Assembly: GCA_963715895.1 (NCBI GenBank)
Contig: OY970284.1
Coordinates: forward strand, 3,596,001-3,660,000
DNA: 64,000 nt
Direction: 5' to 3'
From: JADGNZ01 sp963715895
GTDB taxonomy: Bacteria > Acidobacteriota > Thermoanaerobaculia > Gp7-AA8
Shown here piece by piece: positions 7,791-15,255 of the stretch. A program made the position numbers and the translations under genes. Every line of letters begins with the position of its first letter. Position 1 is the first letter of the stretch. Below the pieces are notes generated by a model. That model ran no database searches, had not been told where the DNA came from, and saw only the letters and a list, made by a program, of their open reading frames with translations.

Positions 7791-8667
7791 ACCCATCCAA
7801 CACCGCATCCTTCTCCCGCCACATCCCGTCCATCCAGACCTTCAGCTCCTCGCGCTCGGGGCCGGGGTGGGTGACGGCGGGGTCGAAGAAGTGCGGGGGC
7901 GGGTCGACGCGGCGGGCGTGAATGATGATCTTGGGGATGCGGCCGCTGACGAACTGGCCCATGGTCACATCGTTGTCGGGAGGGTAGGCCAGGGTGACGT
8001 CATAGATGGCATCGAGCTGATCGCCGAGGGCGGCCAGGACGAAGGCGATCCCTCCGATGCGGGGGCGGAGGAGGTGGCGATAGGGCGACTGCTGTTCCTC
8101 ATGCTTGGCCCGGGTGAAACGCGTCCCTTCCAGGAAGTTCAGCACGGCCACGGGGAAGTTGCGGTAGCGCTGGCAGGCCTTGCGCGTCGTCATCAGGTCG
8201 GTGCCGCGCTTTTCGGGATGCTTCTCCAGGTACTCCGGCGTGTAGCGCCTCATGAACGGAAACTCCAGCGCCCAGCACGCCTGTCCCACGATCGGCGTCC
8301 AGAAAAGCTGACGTTTGAGGAAGAAGCGGATGAAAGCGGCCCGGCCGTGGAAGGCGCGGAAGAGGGCGAAGATGTCGACCCAGGAGAGGTGATTGGCGAC
8401 GATGAGGTAGCGCCCGTCGGGTGTCACATCGTCGCCGATGCCGTCGATCTCCCATTTCGTCGGCAGCATCAGGTCGAAGATCCGGTCGTTGCCGGCCACC
8501 CAGCGCGTGGCCAGCCAGGCCAGCATCAGGATCACGCGCGTGCGTGCCCGGCTGCGCGGCGCGGTGATGTGGATGGCGAACTTCACCACACCGAGGAGGA
8601 CGATGGTCGTCCCCCAGAACGCGGCGTTGAGGGTGAGGAGAAGGATGGTGATCGCGGCGCGGATCAT
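7774..8667 (-). CDS. PlsC-like acyltransferase (YihG type)
   Basis: 297 residues. A hydrophobic N-terminal segment (about 1-40) anchors the protein in the membrane. The acyltransferase motifs are NHLSWVDIF (the HX4D catalytic motif), FFLKRQLFWTPIVG and FLEGTRFT (the acceptor-binding EGTR motif). These, with TTRKACQRY and PYRHLLRPRIGG, match the YihG branch of 1-acylglycerol-3-phosphate acyltransferases. It probably transfers acyl groups to a lysophospholipid at the inner membrane. The start at 8667 overlaps the stop of the upstream small membrane protein (ATGA); longer in-frame extensions are out-of-frame readings of that gene. Confidence 0.88.
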   Translation of the reverse strand: MIRAAITILLLTLNAAFWGTTIVLLGVVKFAIHITAPRSRARTRVILMLAWLATRWVAGNDRIFDLMLPTKWEIDGIGDDVTPDGRYLIVANHLSWVDIFALFRAFHGRAAFIRFFLKRQLFWTPIVGQACWALEFPFMRRYTPEYLEKHPEKRGTDLMTTRKACQRYRNFPVAVLNFLEGTRFTRAKHEEQQSPYRHLLRPRIGGIAFVLAALGDQLDAIYDVTLAYPPDNDVTMGQFVSGRIPKIIIHARRVDPPPHFFDPAVTHPGPEREELKVWMDGMWREKDAVLDGLLTGS

Positions 8668-8960
8668 GGTTTTCGGGCGGGGGTCGGGGGGCGGGAGTCG
8701 GGGGTCGGAGTACGCAGGATTCTCATCAGCCGCACGGCGCCGATCATCGCGGTACAGCCGAGGGTCACGAAGAGGGCGGCCCGCCAGTCGGGCTCTTTCC
8801 ATCCGCCGAAGTCGAGGGCCGTGGCCAGGAGGCCCATCGCCAGGGCGCTGATCAGTGCCGTGCACAAATCGCCGATCCAGCCTGCCGGGCGTCCGTAGGG
8901 GACGCGCCGGACGACGAAGAAAACCACCAGCGCGCAGCCCGACCAGAGGGCGATTCCCAT
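8664..8960 (-). CDS. Small membrane protein of unknown function
   Basis: 98 residues with three hydrophobic stretches: the N-terminus, TALISALAMGLLATAL and ALFVTLGCTAMIGAVRLM. The C-terminal tail TPTPDSRPPTPARKP is encoded by a palindromic-repeat arm of the GGGGGTCGGGAGTCGG family, so the repeat sits inside this gene and supplies its end. It overlaps the acyltransferase start by 4 bp and probably shares its transcript. No family recognised. Confidence 0.65.
   Translation of the reverse strand: MGIALWSGCALVVFFVVRRVPYGRPAGWIGDLCTALISALAMGLLATALDFGGWKEPDWRAALFVTLGCTAMIGAVRLMRILRTPTPDSRPPTPARKP
8675..8709. repeat. Repeat arm (GGGGGTCGGGAGTCGG family) encoding a protein tail
   Basis: GGGCGGGGGTCGGGGGGCGG followed by GAGTCGGGGGTCGG lies in frame at the 3' end of the small membrane-protein gene. 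Related arms are at 5959-5986 and 37921-38013. Confidence 0.75.
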
Positions 8961-9014
8961 CGGCGGCTGAGGTTAGCACGCCTTTCGCATCAGGCGGACT
9001 CGAGGAACCCGTGC

Positions 9015-9449
9015 ATGATGACTGAAGCGACGACGCAAACGAACGCTGCGAACCACAAGATCCTCGCCATCGAAGACGATCCTGACGTTCTCGCTCTCTA
9101 CAAGTCCTACCTTCAGAAGCGCGGCTACGAGGTCCTCTCCGCTACCGGCGCCACCGAAGGGATCTCCCTCCTGCTCCGCAATCCCGACACGCGTCTCATC
9201 CTGCTCGACCTCAACCTCCCCGGCGGCATGAGCGGCGAGGAGTGGATCGCCTGGTACGTCGCTCAGGGGAAGAAGACGCCGGTGGTCGTGGCCTCAGGAA
9301 AGGGCGACATCCTGACCATCACCAAGGGGAACAACCGCACCGCCGCCCTCACCAAACCGTTTCACATGGAAGAGCTGCAGGAGCTGATCGAGGTCCTGCT
9401 GGCCGACGACTGGCACGAACAGGTGAGTGAAGACAAGAAGATGCATTGA
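9015..9449 (+). CDS. Stand-alone response-regulator receiver protein
   Basis: 144 residues, a single CheY-like receiver domain. IEDDPDVLALY carries the acidic pair, LILLDLNLPG the phospho-acceptor Asp, VVASGKG the Thr/Ser position and ALTKPFHMEEL the conserved Lys. There is no output domain, and no histidine kinase is adjacent, so its partner is unknown. The upstream gene is divergent. The 3' end abuts a palindromic repeat. Confidence 0.93.
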   Translation: MMTEATTQTNAANHKILAIEDDPDVLALYKSYLQKRGYEVLSATGATEGISLLLRNPDTRLILLDLNLPGGMSGEEWIAWYVAQGKKTPVVVASGKGDILTITKGNNRTAALTKPFHMEELQELIEVLLADDWHEQVSEDKKMH

Positions 9450-9450
9450 T

Positions 9451-9610
9451 GCGGTTGCGCGGCCTCGGGGTTGCGCGGTCTCGCGGTGGTGGTTGCAACG
9501 TTGCTGGGTTACAGGGTTGCTCGGTTTGCAGCGTCACAACCAAGCAACGCAGCAACCTTGCAACCCAAACACCGCGAGACCGCGCAACCTCGCGACCGCG
9601 CAACCCCGTC
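9451..9610. repeat. Palindromic repeat, word family GGTTGCGCGG/TTGCTGGGTTAC
   Basis: Left arm words GCGGTTGCGCGGCCTCGG, TCTCGCGGTGG and GTTGCTGGG are mirrored by CAGCAACCTTGC, CCGCGAGACCGCGCAACC and CCGCGCAACCCC in the right arm. It fills the gap between the receiver gene and the convergent ferredoxin gene. Related to the repeat at 7690-7790. Confidence 0.8.
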
Positions 9611-9611
9611 T

Positions 9612-9842
9612 CTAACCATCGTTCCCGATCGCCTCGACCGGACAGTTATCCAGCGCATCCTTCGACAATGTCTCCTCTTCCGGCGTTTCCGGCTGTTTGT
9701 AGATGTAGGAGAAGCCTTCCTCGTCGTTTCGCTGGAAGTTGGCGGGGGCGGTCTCACGGCAGAGATCGCAGTCGATACATTGCGTGTCGACGTAGTATCG
9801 CCCTGGTGCCTGTCCCGGCACGCGATCGTTTGGATCAGCCAT
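9612..9842 (-). CDS. [4Fe-4S]-type ferredoxin
   Basis: 76 residues. The pattern CIDCDLC (CxxCxxC) and a distant CPVEAI give one cubane cluster, as in small bacterial and Thermotoga-type ferredoxins. The second half lacks a second CxxCxxC set, so it is a single-cluster protein. The start at 9842 has GGGAGAC about 10 nt upstream; the longer frame starts in untranslated sequence. A soluble electron carrier; its redox partner is not evident from the neighbours. Confidence 0.9.
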   Translation of the reverse strand: MADPNDRVPGQAPGRYYVDTQCIDCDLCRETAPANFQRNDEEGFSYIYKQPETPEEETLSKDALDNCPVEAIGNDG

Positions 9843-9943
9843 TCGTTTGTTTGTCTCCCGTGAGCGCCGCGAGCCGCGACGCATCGCAGGCACGGGGGGC
9901 GCATTGTAACGCGCGCTATCGGTGAGTCAAAGCAGGAGGTTGC

Positions 9944-10654
9944 ATGAAAAGATTTCTGATCACTGCCATCGCCCTTGCCGTTTCCGCTGGTGCGCTCGCG
10001 CAACCGGCACCGCCGGCTCCCGACACCGTGAGCGTTACCGGCACCGGCCGCGTTCGCGTCGCGCCCGACCGTTTCTCGTTCAACGTCTCGGTGCAGACCA
10101 CCTCGCCGACGGTCGAGGAAGCGGTGAATGAGAACAACACGAAAGTAGCCGCGGTCATCGCGGCGCTGAAGAGCGCCGGAGCGAAAGCCGAGGAGATCCA
10201 GACCTCGAACTTCTCCATCTACCCGCAGCAGGACTACAGCCAGCAGCAGCAGGGAAAGCTGCCGCGCGTGGTCGGCTATCAGGTCTCGAACAGCATCACC
10301 GTCACGAAGAAAGAGGTGGCCGATGCCGGCCGGCTCTTGCAGGCAGCCATCGCCGCCGGTGTGAACCAGACCTCAGGTCTTTCGTTCTCCGTTTCCGATT
10401 CCGCGCGCGGACGCGACGAAGGGCTGCGGGCCGCCTTCGCCGAGGCCCGTGCCAAGGCCTCCCTCCTGGCCCAGGCCGCCGGCCGCACCCTCGGCCCTGC
10501 CCTGACCATCAACGAGCTCGGATCGATGACCCCCCAGCCGCCCCGGCCGATGGGCGTCCGTGCCATGGCCGCCGTCGTCGCCGAGCCGGTGCCCGTCGAG
10601 AGCGGAACGGAGGAGCTGATGTTTACGGTGTCGGTGGTGTTTGGGATGCGGTAG
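9944..10654 (+). CDS. SIMPL-domain (DUF541) periplasmic protein
   Basis: 236 residues. Signal peptide (1-19, ends ALA-QP). The mature protein begins DTVSVTGTGRVRVAPDRFSF and continues with VSVQTTSPTVEEAVNENNTKVAAVIAAL, the hallmark of SIMPL/DUF541 proteins. GGYQVSNSITV and SDSARGRDEGLRAAFAEARAKA follow as usual. CAGGAGG precedes the ATG. Members form periplasmic oligomers and are linked to stress tolerance; the exact role here is unknown. A palindromic repeat begins 18 bp after the stop. Confidence 0.92.
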   Translation: MKRFLITAIALAVSAGALAQPAPPAPDTVSVTGTGRVRVAPDRFSFNVSVQTTSPTVEEAVNENNTKVAAVIAALKSAGAKAEEIQTSNFSIYPQQDYSQQQQGKLPRVVGYQVSNSITVTKKEVADAGRLLQAAIAAGVNQTSGLSFSVSDSARGRDEGLRAAFAEARAKASLLAQAAGRTLGPALTINELGSMTPQPPRPMGVRAMAAVVAEPVPVESGTEELMFTVSVVFGMR

Positions 10655-10672
10655 GGGGGACCTTTAAAGACA

Positions 10673-10788
10673 AATGTTGAATGTTCAATGTTGAATGTTG
10701 AGTGTTGAATGTTGAGTGTTGAATGATGAGCCGGCAGTCGACGCTCCCATTCAACATTGAACATTCAACACTCAACATTCAACATTGC
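10673..10788. repeat. Palindromic repeat, word family GTTGAATGTTCAATG
   Basis: Left arm of GTTGAATG, GTTCAATG and GTTGAGTG words (10673-10731); right arm of CATTCAAC, CATTGAAC and CACTCAAC words (10750-10788). It is AT-rich relative to its surroundings and follows the SIMPL gene. Confidence 0.85.
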
Positions 10789-10971
10789 TTTTTCCCCTCA
10801 ATCGCCGGAGATGATGTTCCCCGGCACATCCCCGCGAAACCGCCCAAGCGCTTCGATTCGTCGCGGTGTCTGCCGGTGCCGGCGGCGGCCATCAGGGGCG
10901 GAGGGGGTCAGGAGACACGATGCGAAGTCATCCTGTGCGATCATCGTTGCTCCCGTCAGCGAGGAGAATTG

Positions 10972-11163
10972 ATGGAAGGCATTCAGTTCGTTACCAACGA
11001 CAAAGGCGAGAAGGTTGCGGTGCTCATCGATCTCGCCCGTCACGGTGAGATGTGGGAAGACATGTACGACCAGCTTCTTGCCGAGGAGCGCGCCGACGAC
11101 AAGCGCCTGCCCTACGAGACCGTGAGAAGACGGCTCGTACGAAGCGGAAAGCTGCGTGCGTAG
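10972..11163 (+). CDS. Small Phd/RelB-like antitoxin-type protein (orphan)
   Basis: 63 residues: MEGIQFVTNDKGEKVAVLIDLARHGEMWEDMYDQLLAEERADD..., an N-terminal strand-rich segment and helix typical of Phd/YefM-like antitoxins, with an acidic C-terminal half. GAGGAGA precedes the ATG with good spacing. No toxin gene (RelE, PIN or similar) is found next to it; the next gene is convergent and unrelated. It may be a lone regulator or the remainder of a toxin-antitoxin pair. Confidence 0.6.
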   Translation: MEGIQFVTNDKGEKVAVLIDLARHGEMWEDMYDQLLAEERADDKRLPYETVRRRLVRSGKLRA

Positions 11164-11188
11164 CTATAAACTCACCATGAGCTGGGGA

Positions 11189-11210
11189 GCGGGGTCAGGT
11201 CTAAAGTCTA
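11189..11210. repeat. Dispersed 22-bp repeat, copy 1
   Basis: GCGGGGTCAGGTCTAAAG followed by TCTA is repeated exactly at 12092-12113. Both copies are intergenic. The inner TCTAAAGTCTARAGT is itself a partly palindromic word. Confidence 0.7.
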
Positions 11211-11310
11211 GAGTCGATGACCCTCAGCTCCCCAGAGTCAGTCGGTATCCCCGGGAACCTCCGCAATCGAAACACCCAAGCGAAGATCTGCCCCCATTCC
11301 ACCTTACGAT

Positions 11311-11865
11311 CTACCCGGCCTTCCGCTGAAAACGGTCGACGATATTGCCGAGCTGTCGTACGACCGCGGCGTCTGTGGGGAGTGCCTTGCTGGTTTCCAG
11401 CGCCGCGTTCAAGGCGTTGATTGCATTTCGGCCAAGCTCCGGGGCCATCTGTTCATGCGCCATGAGCAACTCGAACCAGAAAACGATCACGTGGACACAG
11501 TAGTGCCAACCTGAATTGTACAACGTAACACAATAATCGTGACACCCGCAACAAACGTCGATAATTGCAAAGTGACTCGCGAAATTTGACTGGAAAATGA
11601 CCTCTCCGCCCGGTATCAGCTTCGTGACTGGGAATGGATTGACCATCCCAAAAAGGAGGTAGCGGCCGGGTGGCACGTCCGGAATTTCGACGTATCCATG
11701 ATTCACCGGAAACGGCCCGTATTCTTTGCCAGCCCTGACTACAGGATTGCCTTGGCAATCTGCCAGAAAGACATACCAGCCGGGATTCGGGAAATGACCG
11801 GCCGGCGTTGGATCCTGTTCACATGCGTTACCAACTTCAGACAGATTGACCTTCAGTGTAGCCAC
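11311..11865 (-). CDS. Hypothetical protein with cysteine-rich CCGCHDYC motif
   Basis: 184 residues from a GTG at 11865 with GGAGG 5 nt upstream, which decides the start. The first half (LKVNLSEVG... GWYVFLADCQGNPV...GYVEIPDVPPGRYLLFG) looks like a beta-sandwich of the transthyretin/CarboxypepD-regulatory type. It is followed by CCGCHDYC, a possible metal site, and a helical C-terminus (ELGRNAINALNAALETSK). No signal peptide. Function not recognised. Confidence 0.65.
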   Translation of the reverse strand: MATLKVNLSEVGNACEQDPTPAGHFPNPGWYVFLADCQGNPVVRAGKEYGPFPVNHGYVEIPDVPPGRYLLFGMVNPFPVTKLIPGGEVIFQSNFASHFAIIDVCCGCHDYCVTLYNSGWHYCVHVIVFWFELLMAHEQMAPELGRNAINALNAALETSKALPTDAAVVRQLGNIVDRFQRKAG

Positions 11866-12091
11866 TTGATCCTCCGATCTGCGCCCATGGCGCGTTAGTT
11901 CTGTGCCACGCAATGACCTCGGGCCTTCGGCCGTCTAGCTGTCTTTACGCGGAGGAGCTCTTGCTTACACCCGACCGCATTGCGAAAGCAGGTCGCGCGT
12001 GGCTGAGTACTCCCGAAGAGTAGTGTCCGAAGGCTGGAGATCGTTTCAGTAGCCAGTGTCGGCTGAAGGCTTTCACGCAGTCGGGGGGGGG

Positions 12092-12113
12092 GCGGGGTCA
12101 GGTCTAAAGTCTA
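12092..12113. repeat. Dispersed 22-bp repeat, copy 2
   Basis: Exact second copy of the word at 11189-11210, in the 328-bp gap between two minus-strand genes (11866-12193). I see no gene or other structure in that gap. Confidence 0.7.
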
Positions 12114-12193
12114 AAGTAAGAGAGAGATGACGATTGCACTACGGTGTATCACACTCATGGGTTCTTCCTTTCTCGCTCTCGCGAGCCGATCTG

Positions 12194-12592
12194 TTACCCG
12201 TGACTTCTGAATAAGCTCGTGAGAAAACCCGCAAACGTGAAAGCCAGGAAGACAATGATCAATAGAGCCGGAATCGATGCGAGCGCCCACTTGACCATGA
12301 AGCCAACCAATGACGCAAACGGCATTTCAAGATCGACAACCACGACAGGGGTCACTTGCATCTGCCTGCCACGAACATTGAAGTTCATGGTGGTCGTGCC
12401 TTGCGGTGTCGATACGTCGGCGATCTCCAAGTCGGGCACCTCGCGTGCAGGATGCCATGCCTGTGCAATCGGACTCCAGACCTCGTCGTCGTAACGAACG
12501 TTCCCGATTCGAGCCCAATCCTGAAGCATGTCAAACCCAGTCATACGCCATTCTTGGTTACCTCGCTTCAGGAGCCATCGATCGGACTTCAT
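12194..12592 (-). CDS. Membrane protein with N-terminal GYF_2-like domain
   Basis: 132 residues from ATG 12592. The N-terminal half (WLLKRGNQEWRMTGFDMLQDWARIGNV..DEVWSP..AWHPA) matches the GYF_2 pattern of small domains that often precede membrane segments. The C-terminus has one or two hydrophobic helices (ASLVGFMVKWALASIPALLIIVFLAF). AAAGGGATCTC precedes the ATG. Role unknown. Confidence 0.65.
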   Translation of the reverse strand: MKSDRWLLKRGNQEWRMTGFDMLQDWARIGNVRYDDEVWSPIAQAWHPAREVPDLEIADVSTPQGTTTMNFNVRGRQMQVTPVVVVDLEMPFASLVGFMVKWALASIPALLIIVFLAFTFAGFLTSLFRSHG

Positions 12593-12763
12593 GAGATCCC
12601 TTTCGGATAGGTGACCGCGCGGCTGTTGCTGCTTGATTCCCAGACAGGTAACTAGTGAGGATGCATAGCGACAGGTTGAAAGACACGGTTCCGATCCACA
12701 AGTGGCGTAGCAAGGAGCCGCCGCCGCCAAGTGCGCTCGTCCTGCCCGGCGGGGGGGCGGACG

Positions 12764-12966
12764 CGCAGGTTCACGGTGCGCCTGCCGCGGTTCATCGTCG
12801 CGGCGTTGCAGTGTCTAGCCGATGAGAATGGGAGAGCGCCGGCGCGCTGCTGACGCGCGAGTTGCACGGGCTGGCGTACGCGCACCGCGAGCGCCTCGGC
12901 GCGTCGATCGCGGGGTTCGCCGAGGCCGTGAACTGGCCGTTTCCGGAAGAGACGGCGCAGGGCTAG
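12764..12966 (+). pseudogene. Frameshifted remnant of a small gene
   Basis: One frame reads RRFTVRLPRFIVAALQCLADENGR and stops. After a one-base shift near 12830 the next frame continues SAGALLTRELHGLAYAHRERLGASIAGFAEAVNWPFP and ends at a TAG at 12964. Read together they look like one short helical protein. The parent family was not recognised. It lies just upstream of the 21-bp tandem array. Confidence 0.35.
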
Positions 12967-13043
12967 CCGGGCCCGGGTGCGCTTCCCGAACGGCCAACAG
13001 GCTGCAGGAGGGAACGAGAACGGGCAAAACTGGAATGTCGGCG

Positions 13044-13483
13044 GACTCCGCGAGTCCATGATTTGACTCCACGAGTCAAAGATTAGACTCCACGAGTCAA
13101 AGATTAGACTCCACGAGTCAAAGATTAGACTCCACGAGTCAAAGATTAGACTCCACGAGTCAAAGATTAGACTCCACGAGTCAAAGATTAGACTCCACGA
13201 GTCAAAGATTAGACTCCACGAGTCAAAGATTAGACTCCACGAGTCAAAGATTAGACTCCACGAGTCAAAGATTAGACTCCACGAGTCAAAGATTAGACTC
13301 CACGAGTCAAAGATTAGACTCCACGAGTCAAAGATTAGACTCCGCGAGTCAAAGAATTAGACTCCACGAGTCAAAGATTAGACTCCACGAGTCAAAGATT
13401 AGACTCCGCGAGTCAAAGATTAGACTCTACGAGTCAAAGATTAGACTCCGCGAGTCAAAGATTAGACTCCTGGGGTCAAAGTA
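13044..13483. repeat. Tandem array of a 21-bp palindromic unit, about 21 copies
   Basis: Unit: GACTCCACGAGTC (a 5-bp inverted repeat GACTC/GAGTC around CAC) plus spacer AAAGATTA. The first unit (13044-13064) is degenerate, one unit has an extra A, several carry CGC in place of CAC, and the last (13465-13483) decays to GACTCCTGGGGTC. There are no unique spacers, so it is not CRISPR. The 21-bp period is two helical turns. Confidence 0.95.
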
Positions 13484-13859
13484 GACTCCGGGGGTGCGCC
13501 GCATCTGCCGGAATTGGTGGTTACCACCGGCGGCGAGGCCCTTCGGCTCAGCTCAAGGCAGGCTACCGCCGATCCAGCGAGGACGCCAGCGCTCCGGCCG
13601 CGAACGCCACCAGAACGGGCGATTAGCGGAAGCCCTTCGTTTCTCTGAGGGCCTGGTGGCCAGGCTTTCGGTCCTCACAGCCACTGCTTAATTTGCGGCA
13701 AACTCGCTTTTCTTCAGCTACTTACGCGGGTTGCGATGTGACAGGTCCAGACGGGTTATCAGCAAATGTCTGCAGTCTTGCCGGGTCGGGGGCGAGACGC
13801 CCCCGGGGCCAGCCGGCGAGACGCCAGCGCTCCGGAAAACCGCCGATGCGCTCCGTCCC
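13484..13859. other. Gene-free stretch with repeat words
   Basis: No supported gene. It holds GGCCCTTCGGCTCAGC and nearby words, and a palindromic block at 13782-13835 (GGGGGCGAGACGCCCCC, then GCCGGCGAGACGCCAGCG). GAGACGCCAGCGCTCCGG words recur near 13580 and 22776. Confidence 0.6.
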
Positions 13860-14417
13860 TTACATCCCCAGATACTGCACGTGGACGTATCCGCCGGTGT
13901 GTACGTTGTAGAGCAGATACCAGCCGGCGTGATCGGGATCCTCGTAAACGACGAAGTCATCTTCACAGTCCCAGCACCAGTCGACGGCCAGCGGCCAATC
14001 CCAGGCAGCCACTTCAAAACCGAAGCCGCCCGGAAGCCAGAACCGGTGAAGGTTGCGGTCGACGCGAACGGCCTGGTAGCGGAACGCCGGCCCGAAATGA
14101 GCAAAGCGGCCGTGCGGAAACGGACGATCGGTGCGGAACCGCTGGTCATTCGCCGGTTCATGGCCGAACCACTGATCGTGGTTGACGTGTGGCGTGTCGT
14201 TCACATGGCCGGTGGGCAGGCGCTCCGGCTGGCGTGGCTGGCCGCGATTGCTTCTCACCGGCGGAGCTGGTGGCAGACGTCCCTGGTTCGCGCGCGGTGT
14301 GTTGTGGGCCGCCGGATGTGACGCTCGATTGCGCTGCTCGTCGCTTTGCCGGGCCAGCAGGAAAGAGGTGGATAGAATCAGAACCGAAGCAAACAGGAGA
14401 ACCGCTCTCGTTTTCAT
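13860..14417 (-). CDS. Secreted protein of unknown function
   Basis: 185 residues from ATG 14417 (AAGGGCG upstream). Signal peptide 1-23. A Pro/Arg/Asn-rich low-complexity linker (about 30-80) is followed by a compact C-terminal domain rich in Trp, Tyr and Asp: AAWDWPLAVDWCWDCEDDFVVYEDPDHAGWYLLYN. Similar ends occur in secreted hypothetical proteins of Acidobacteria. The longer upstream frame reads through repeats and was rejected. Confidence 0.7.
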   Translation of the reverse strand: MKTRAVLLFASVLILSTSFLLARQSDEQRNRASHPAAHNTPRANQGRLPPAPPVRSNRGQPRQPERLPTGHVNDTPHVNHDQWFGHEPANDQRFRTDRPFPHGRFAHFGPAFRYQAVRVDRNLHRFWLPGGFGFEVAAWDWPLAVDWCWDCEDDFVVYEDPDHAGWYLLYNVHTGGYVHVQYLGM

Positions 14418-14468
14418 GAATCGCCCTTTCATCGGTAGAGCGGCTGCAAAGAGCGCTCCCGTTTCTAT

Positions 14469-14549
14469 GAAGGCAGAAGGCAGAAGGCAGAAAGCAGAGG
14501 TGCTCCGTTCATCGTCACTTCTGCTTTCTGCCTTCTGACCTCTGCCTTC
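14469..14549. repeat. Palindromic repeat, word family GAAGGCAGAAGGCAG
   Basis: Left arm GAAGGCAGAAGGCAG, GAAAGCAGAGG; right arm CTTCTGCTTTCTGCCTTCTG and CCTCTGCCTTC. It lies directly upstream of the secreted-protein gene on the minus strand and could therefore be in its leader. Confidence 0.8.
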
Positions 14550-14722
14550 AGTGGTTGGATGGTTTTTCTTCCTGATCACCCCCTCCCGTGATCCCGCGCC
14601 CGCACGAACAGCTGTGATTTTTAGTACATGGGAGCGGTGACCGGCTGGACATCTTTCTATTCGCTCCGGACGCAAAGTGATCGCAGGAGAAAGCGTCATG
14701 GAGAAACAGAAACCATCCGAAA

Positions 14723-14760
14723 GGGGGGTGGCAGCCGTTCGCTGCCACCCCCCTTTTTTT
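14723..14760 (+). terminator. Strong intrinsic terminator, possibly ending a small RNA or leader
   Basis: A perfect 13-bp stem GGGGGGTGGCAGC / GCTGCCACCCCCC with loop CGTTC is followed by seven T. No plus-strand gene precedes it within 3 kb. Immediately upstream is a short ORF starting at 14698 (AGGAG before it; MEKQKPSERG...) that runs into the hairpin. A leader peptide or small RNA is possible. Confidence 0.8.
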
Positions 14761-14887
14761 GTGCTCGCGCGAAGCGCTCCGGCAAACCGCCGCCGCCTTC
14801 CCTGCAAGACGCCGGCGCTTCCGCAAACGCCGCCCGCGACAGATATCCCCAGAACCGACCCACCCCAAGATCAAAACCGGAGCAGTT

Positions 14888-15038
14888 GATATCAGGGTCG
14901 AACCCACCAATATCCGAACAGTGGGGGTCGATATCAGGATCGACCGACCTCAATATCAGGATCGACCAACCTCGAAATCAGGATCGACCAACCTCAATAT
15001 CAGGATCGACCAACCTCGATACCAGATCCGATGGGGTT
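14888..15038. repeat. Tandem array of a 22-bp unit
   Basis: Four regular units (14930-15017) of the form RATATCAGGATCGACC + AACCTC, with decayed units on both sides. Neighbouring units together make the inverted pair GGTCGA...TCGACC. No coding function seen. Confidence 0.85.
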
Positions 15039-15066
15039 CAAGATTAGATTGACTCGCCGCAAGGCC

Positions 15067-15250
15067 CTCACGAGTCGCCTGAGGACAAACGCGAGTTATC
15101 TTCAACCCCCTCGCGAATCGCGTGAGACAAGCGCGCGTGATCTTCAACCCCCTCGTGAGTCGCCTGAGACAAGCGCGCGTGATCTTCAACCCCCTCGCCA
15201 GTCGCGTGAGACAAAACGCTGGTGATCTTGAACCCCGTCGCCGGTCGCGT
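15067..15250. repeat. Tandem array of a 42-bp unit
   Basis: About 4.5 units of CTCGYGAGTCGCSTGAG, ACAAGCGCGCGTG, ATCTTCAACCCC (42-43 bp). The CTCGCGAATCGCGTGAG part is near-palindromic. The last decayed unit reaches into the 3' end of the MocR gene (stop at 15256). Confidence 0.85.
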
Positions 15251-15255
15251 GAAGG

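Noticed and set aside
10972..11163. Complete toxin-antitoxin pair
   Set aside because: Only the antitoxin-like gene is present; no toxin frame is adjacent on either strand.
13044..13483. CRISPR array
   Set aside because: Units are contiguous 21-bp repeats with a constant 8-bp spacer; there are no unique spacers and no cas genes.
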